Below are positions 61,521 to 64,000 of a DNA stretch of 64,000 nt, in pieces. How positions within the stretch are numbered: position 1 is the first letter of the stretch; every line of letters begins with the position of its first letter. The notes under the pieces were generated by a model. It ran no database searches and was not told where the DNA came from. It worked only from the letters and a program-made list of their open reading frames with translations. Origin of the DNA: JAOAPY01 sp038237475 (GTDB taxonomy: Bacteria; Acidobacteriota; Blastocatellia; Pyrinomonadales; Pyrinomonadaceae); contig JBBRYS010000004.1 of NCBI GenBank assembly GCA_038237475.1, positions 62,001-126,000 on the forward strand. The letters are read 5' to 3'. A program made the translations under genes and the position numbers.

Positions 61521-62341
61521 AGCGCTTTGCTGCATGCAAGTACTCGTTTGAGCAGGCGCGGGTCACCAATCTTTTCCGTCATAGCGGCGAAAGATTTCAG
61601 CGGCCCTCGCCACTCCAACTCTTCGACGTCGTCGAATAGGGCAGCATCAGTGCGAAGTGTTGCCAAATCCTTAAACAACAATGCCTGCTTGCGGTTCTCA
61701 CCCAGAATGTCGGCCGGAAAATCTTCAATATGTCCGCAGCGATTGATCAAGGTCGCAGCGGTCTTCGCCCCCAGACCCGCGATTCCGGGATAGCCATCGG
61801 CGGCATCTCCCACCAGAGCGAGGTAGTCAGCGACGAACTCAGGATCCACTCCAAACTTCGCCCTGACACCCGCAGCATCTCGAATCAGATCTTTTCTGCG
61901 ATCGATTTGCACTACTCGGTCGCCGACCACACACTGAGCGAGATCCTTATCGGGTGTCCAGATACATATTTTCTCAACTCGCTGATCTTTCGCCGCGAGG
62001 TACGCTGCTGAAGCCATGGCATCGTCAGCTTCGAGTTCGACCATGGGCCACACGGTCACTCCCATAGCGGCGAGCGATTCTTCGAGCGGGGTGAATTGAG
62101 CACGCAGAGTTGGTTCGATCCCCGCTCCGGTTTTATAGCCTTCCCAGAGAGAATTGCGGAACGACTCGATAACATGATCGGTGGCGACGCCGATATGCGT
62201 CGCACCGTCTTCGATCATCTTTGTAACGGTATGCAGCACTCCCGACACGGCTCCAAATGGCGGGTCCGTTTTCTTGAAGCGTCGAATACCGTAAAAGTGC
62301 CGAAACAGCTCGTAAGTGCCGTCAATCAAGTGAACGATCAT
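61514..62341 (-). CDS. 5'-3' exonuclease (DNA polymerase I N-terminal family)
   Basis: This 275-residue stand-alone 5'-3' exonuclease/flap endonuclease family protein begins IVHLIDGTYELFRHFYG. Metal-binding acidic residues are visible in VELEADDAMASAAYLA and WTPDKDLAQCV. The DNA-binding helix-hairpin-helix is at YLALVGDAADGYPGIAGLGAKTA. It removes RNA primers or flaps in replication and repair. It has the normal length for a polymerase-free homologue. Its product would act in the cytoplasm. It is transcribed toward the hairpin cluster. Confidence 0.88.
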   Translation of the reverse strand: MIVHLIDGTYELFRHFYGIRRFKKTDPPFGAVSGVLHTVTKMIEDGATHIGVATDHVIESFRNSLWEGYKTGAGIEPTLRAQFTPLEESLAAMGVTVWPMVELEADDAMASAAYLAAKDQRVEKICIWTPDKDLAQCVVGDRVVQIDRRKDLIRDAAGVRAKFGVDPEFVADYLALVGDAADGYPGIAGLGAKTAATLINRCGHIEDFPADILGENRKQALLFKDLATLRTDAALFDDVEELEWRGPLKSFAAMTEKIGDPRLLKRVLACSKALS

Positions 62342-62543
62342 GGGACACAGCTTACGCAGGTTGCCATCATCAAGTCCACAGGGCCATTGTACTTCCCGCT
62401 GGTACGGGTCAGTATCAATCGGTCACAAGAATAATAGAATTGCGTTGTCGATTACGCGGCTGCTGGTTCGACTCGAAGGTAGAAGGGCAAACGGCACGGA
62501 AAGTTACTATCTGCCCTTTTGCTCAAATTCCAGGAAGAGGAGA

Positions 62544-62621
62544 ATGAAAACAAAAAGAAGTAGCAGAGCTGTGGACAGTGACTCGCGCCTTTATGGTGCG
62601 GGTCATTTTTCATTTCGTTAA
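62544..62621 (+). CDS. Possible 25-residue small ORF overlapping a terminator
   Basis: An ATG at 62544 is preceded by AGGAAGAGGAGA, a very purine-rich ribosome-site-like stretch. The ORF encodes a basic 25-residue peptide starting MKTKRSSRAVD and ending GHFSFR. Its second half lies inside the terminator hairpin at 62579-62610. It could be a leader peptide or a chance frame. The 317-base region 62342-62658 holds nothing else convincing. Confidence 0.25.
   Translation: MKTKRSSRAVDSDSRLYGAGHFSFR
62579..62610 (+). terminator. Rho-independent terminator without an assigned gene
   Basis: TGACTCGCGCC (62579-62589) pairs with GGTGCGGGTCA (62595-62605), 11 pairs with two G-U, loop TTTAT, followed by TTTTT. 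No established plus-strand gene lies just upstream, which suggests a short transcript starting in 62342-62570. Confidence 0.7.
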
Positions 62622-62658
62622 ATTTAGCGCTGAGATATCTCACTCGTAAGGGGCCAGC

Positions 62659-63039
62659 TCAGGGCCGATGCGGAACCTTAAAGGTTCGCTCGTAAAACAC
62701 AAATACCAACAGGACCAGGATCACAAACGGCACCACCGCTGCTCCAGGCCCAATGCCGGCAACAGTCACCACTACGGCGCCGATCATCAGAACTGCCAAA
62801 GCTGCGGCAGCGAGCCGTGTCAGGCCAGTTTTGATCCGCAACAAGCCGGGAAGGATCAGTCCCAACGCGCCGAGCACCTCGCAAACGCCAATGAATCGCA
62901 GGAACAGCCCTGGCAAATGCACTTGGTTCGGAGGTCCCATGGCCATCAGTTTTTCGATCGGCAAAATGAGCTTGCTTGCGCCGGAGAAAAGGAATAGCAG
63001 CGCCAAAAGCACCTGAATGATCCACATTAAAATATTCAT
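62659..63039 (-). CDS. DoxX-family membrane protein
   Basis: With the start at ATG 63037-63039 (GGAGAGG upstream) the protein has 126 residues. It has four hydrophobic segments (IIQVLLALLFLFSGASKLIL, FIGVCEVLGALGLILPGLL, LAVLMIGAVVVTVAGIG and VPFVILVLLVFVF). The motif LLFLFSGASKL is typical of DoxX-like proteins. Its function is poorly defined in bacteria; some members respond to oxidative or sulphur stress. It lies 49 bases after the YCII gene on the same strand, so the two and the VOC gene may form one transcript. Confidence 0.8.
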   Translation of the reverse strand: MNILMWIIQVLLALLFLFSGASKLILPIEKLMAMGPPNQVHLPGLFLRFIGVCEVLGALGLILPGLLRIKTGLTRLAAAALAVLMIGAVVVTVAGIGPGAAVVPFVILVLLVFVFYERTFKVPHRP

Positions 63040-63087
63040 AGTCAGCCTCTCCGAATTTGTTAGTCCACACACGGGCGGTCGCAAAGC

Positions 63088-63486
63088 TTAAGAAGGCAAG
63101 CAGGAATTGTCCTCATCGCCAACTTTCGTCCCGCAAGTGGGCAGATCTGCGATTTCAAGCACAGGTCGGATCTCCACAGTCCCAAAGCGAGCGGCGGGAA
63201 TCCTTTCACTGATACGGATGGCTTCGTCCAGGTCTTCAGCATCGATCAGGTAGTATCCGCCGAGCTGTTCACGGGTCTCAGCGAACGGCCCATCTACAAC
63301 CAGCAGTTTTTCATCGCGCACCCGTACGCTGGTTGCGGTGGCTACAGGATGTAGCGGACTGGCGTCAATATACTTCCCTCTCGAATTGAGCTCCCGTGCA
63401 AGTTGGGCAGACTCAACGTAACAGTGCTCGCGCTCCACCTCGTTCATCGCCTCCTCGTTGAGGTAAACCAATAACATGTATTTCAT
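63088..63486 (-). CDS. YCII-related protein
   Basis: This 132-residue protein starts at ATG 63484-63486, set by GGAGGA upstream. A longer frame to 63573 has no domain. It is a YCII/dimeric ferredoxin-like fold: KYMLLVYLNEEAMNEV, DGPFAETREQLGGYYLIDAE, and RFGTVEIRPV are typical. Such proteins often lie beside ECF41-like sigma factors and VOC genes. No sigma factor is in view here, and it may lie past the right edge. Its function is unknown; an enzymatic or sensor role is possible. Confidence 0.85.
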   Translation of the reverse strand: MKYMLLVYLNEEAMNEVEREHCYVESAQLARELNSRGKYIDASPLHPVATATSVRVRDEKLLVVDGPFAETREQLGGYYLIDAEDLDEAIRISERIPAARFGTVEIRPVLEIADLPTCGTKVGDEDNSCLPS

Positions 63487-63572
63487 GAATCCTCCACTGA
63501 CTACGATATGCAGACCTGAATCCAGAGCAGACGTCAGGGCCGCCAGCCAACCTGACATCGCAACGCCCTTCA

Positions 63573-64000
63573 CTAGCGCTCGTAAGCCTGTCGCAATGGC
63601 TCTATTTCCAACTTATCCATCTTCAACATGGCTTGCATTACTCTGTTCTTCTTATCCGGATCATTACTCTTCATTAGCTGGCCCATGATAGTAGGAACAA
63701 TTTGCCAGGACAGTCCATACTTGTCCTTGAGCCAGCCGCATCTTGATTCTTCACCGCCTTCTGAGAGCCGATCCCAGAAGTAGTCGATCTCTTCCTGCGT
63801 TCCACAACTAACCACAAGTGAGATGGCCTCTGTGAACTTGAATAGTGGTCCTCCATTAAGCGCGATAAAATCCTGACCCTCAAGTTGGAATTCCCCAACG
63901 ATAAGTCTCCCCGGCTGAACTGGATCGCCATCGCCATACTGAGTGGCGGCTTTGATCTTTGAATTTTCAAAAATGGAGACGTAAAAGTCCATGGCCTCTT
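63573..64000 (-). CDS. Partial VOC-family (PhnB-like) protein
   Basis: The frame runs off the right edge: codons upstream of the ATG at 63990-63992 continue as Glu-Ala-Met, matching EAMDFYVSIF, so the true start is outside. The part seen (about 142 residues) has FYVSIFENSKI, VGEFQLEGQDFIALNGGP, YFWDRLSEGG and CGWLKDKYGLSWQIVP, the PhnB/3-demethylubiquinone-9-methyltransferase-like VOC signature. It probably dimerises and has a weak or unknown activity. It is upstream of the YCII and DoxX genes, with YCII starting 86 bases later. Confidence 0.85.
   Translation of the reverse strand, partial: EAMDFYVSIFENSKIKAATQYGDGDPVQPGRLIVGEFQLEGQDFIALNGGPLFKFTEAISLVVSCGTQEEIDYFWDRLSEGGEESRCGWLKDKYGLSWQIVPTIMGQLMKSNDPDKKNRVMQAMLKMDKLEIEPLRQAYER

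Noticed and set aside
61187..61639. 150-residue plus-strand frame
   Set aside because: It spans a terminator and repeats and overlaps the exonuclease gene on the other strand.
62340..62621. 93-residue plus-strand frame ending in the same stop as the small ORF
   Set aside because: Its first part has no coding character and no start signal. Only the last 25 codons have a ribosome-site-like lead.
1..64000. CRISPR array, prophage or integron
   Set aside because: No regularly spaced repeats, cas genes, integrase, transposase or phage structural genes were seen.

Overview
The window looks like chromosomal DNA of a Gram-negative bacterium, most likely an acidobacterium of the Blastocatellia/Pyrinomonadales type. 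This assignment is an inference. It rests on KDO (lipopolysaccharide core) genes, a GC content in the middle fifties, DUF4214-tailed secreted proteins, sortilin-like propellers, a large HEVGH metalloprotease, OPT transporters, and many small palindromic intergenic repeats. There is no phage, transposase, CRISPR array or plasmid gene. Both ends cut genes: a propeller protein at the left and a VOC-family protein at the right.

Layout. 1-8 kb holds a partial propeller protein, a PAP2 phosphatase, two small conserved proteins, a single-domain response regulator, an OPT-family transporter, two exported unknowns and the translation factor EttA. 8-12 kb holds an SRAP (YedK/HMCES-like) protein, a hipBA toxin-antitoxin pair with a bracketed promoter, a decayed TPR gene and tRNA-Gly(CCC). 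12-20.5 kb is a minus-strand run that reads kdsB, a small membrane protein, pyrG, a Ser/Thr kinase, kdsA, a zinc-less M1-like protein with TPRs, and kdsC. PyrG makes the CTP that KdsB uses, and KdsA and KdsC make the KDO.

20.8-36 kb holds a penicillin-binding transpeptidase, a CxxCH haem protein, and an operon of ECF sigma factor, anti-sigma factor and degenerate HtrA-like PDZ protein. It continues with a lipoprotein-carrier-like exported protein, a RimK-like ATP-grasp enzyme, a membrane TPR protein overlapping a YdjM-like protein, a YfgM-like TPR protein, and a second ECF/anti-sigma pair. 36-45 kb holds a 1435-residue secreted mosaic protein, then the glycine cleavage genes gcvT-gcvH-gcvPA-gcvPB.

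45-64 kb holds a thioredoxin-like ferredoxin, an FHA-like/transmembrane/trypsin fusion, and a tightly paired unknown and alkaline-phosphatase-superfamily protein. An orphan MacB/FtsX-type permease, a secreted adenosine deaminase, DinB, Rho_N and HD-domain proteins follow, then a truncated DUF4214 gene, the HEVGH metalloprotease, a 5'-3' exonuclease, DoxX, YCII and VOC proteins.

The most unusual signals lie between genes. There are palindromic elements built from 7-nt units (TTGNNCT type near 8.1 and 12.5 kb, GTNRGTN type near 52.6 kb), a hairpin cluster after the metalloprotease gene, a hairpin flanked by 10-nt direct repeats near 33.4 kb, and a 22-nt inverted repeat between the second sigma and anti-sigma genes. 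No complete novel defence or biosynthetic system is evident. The best candidates for undescribed biology are the dead M1-like protein inside the KDO operon, the paired 47.9-52.5 kb exported proteins, and the FHA-protease.
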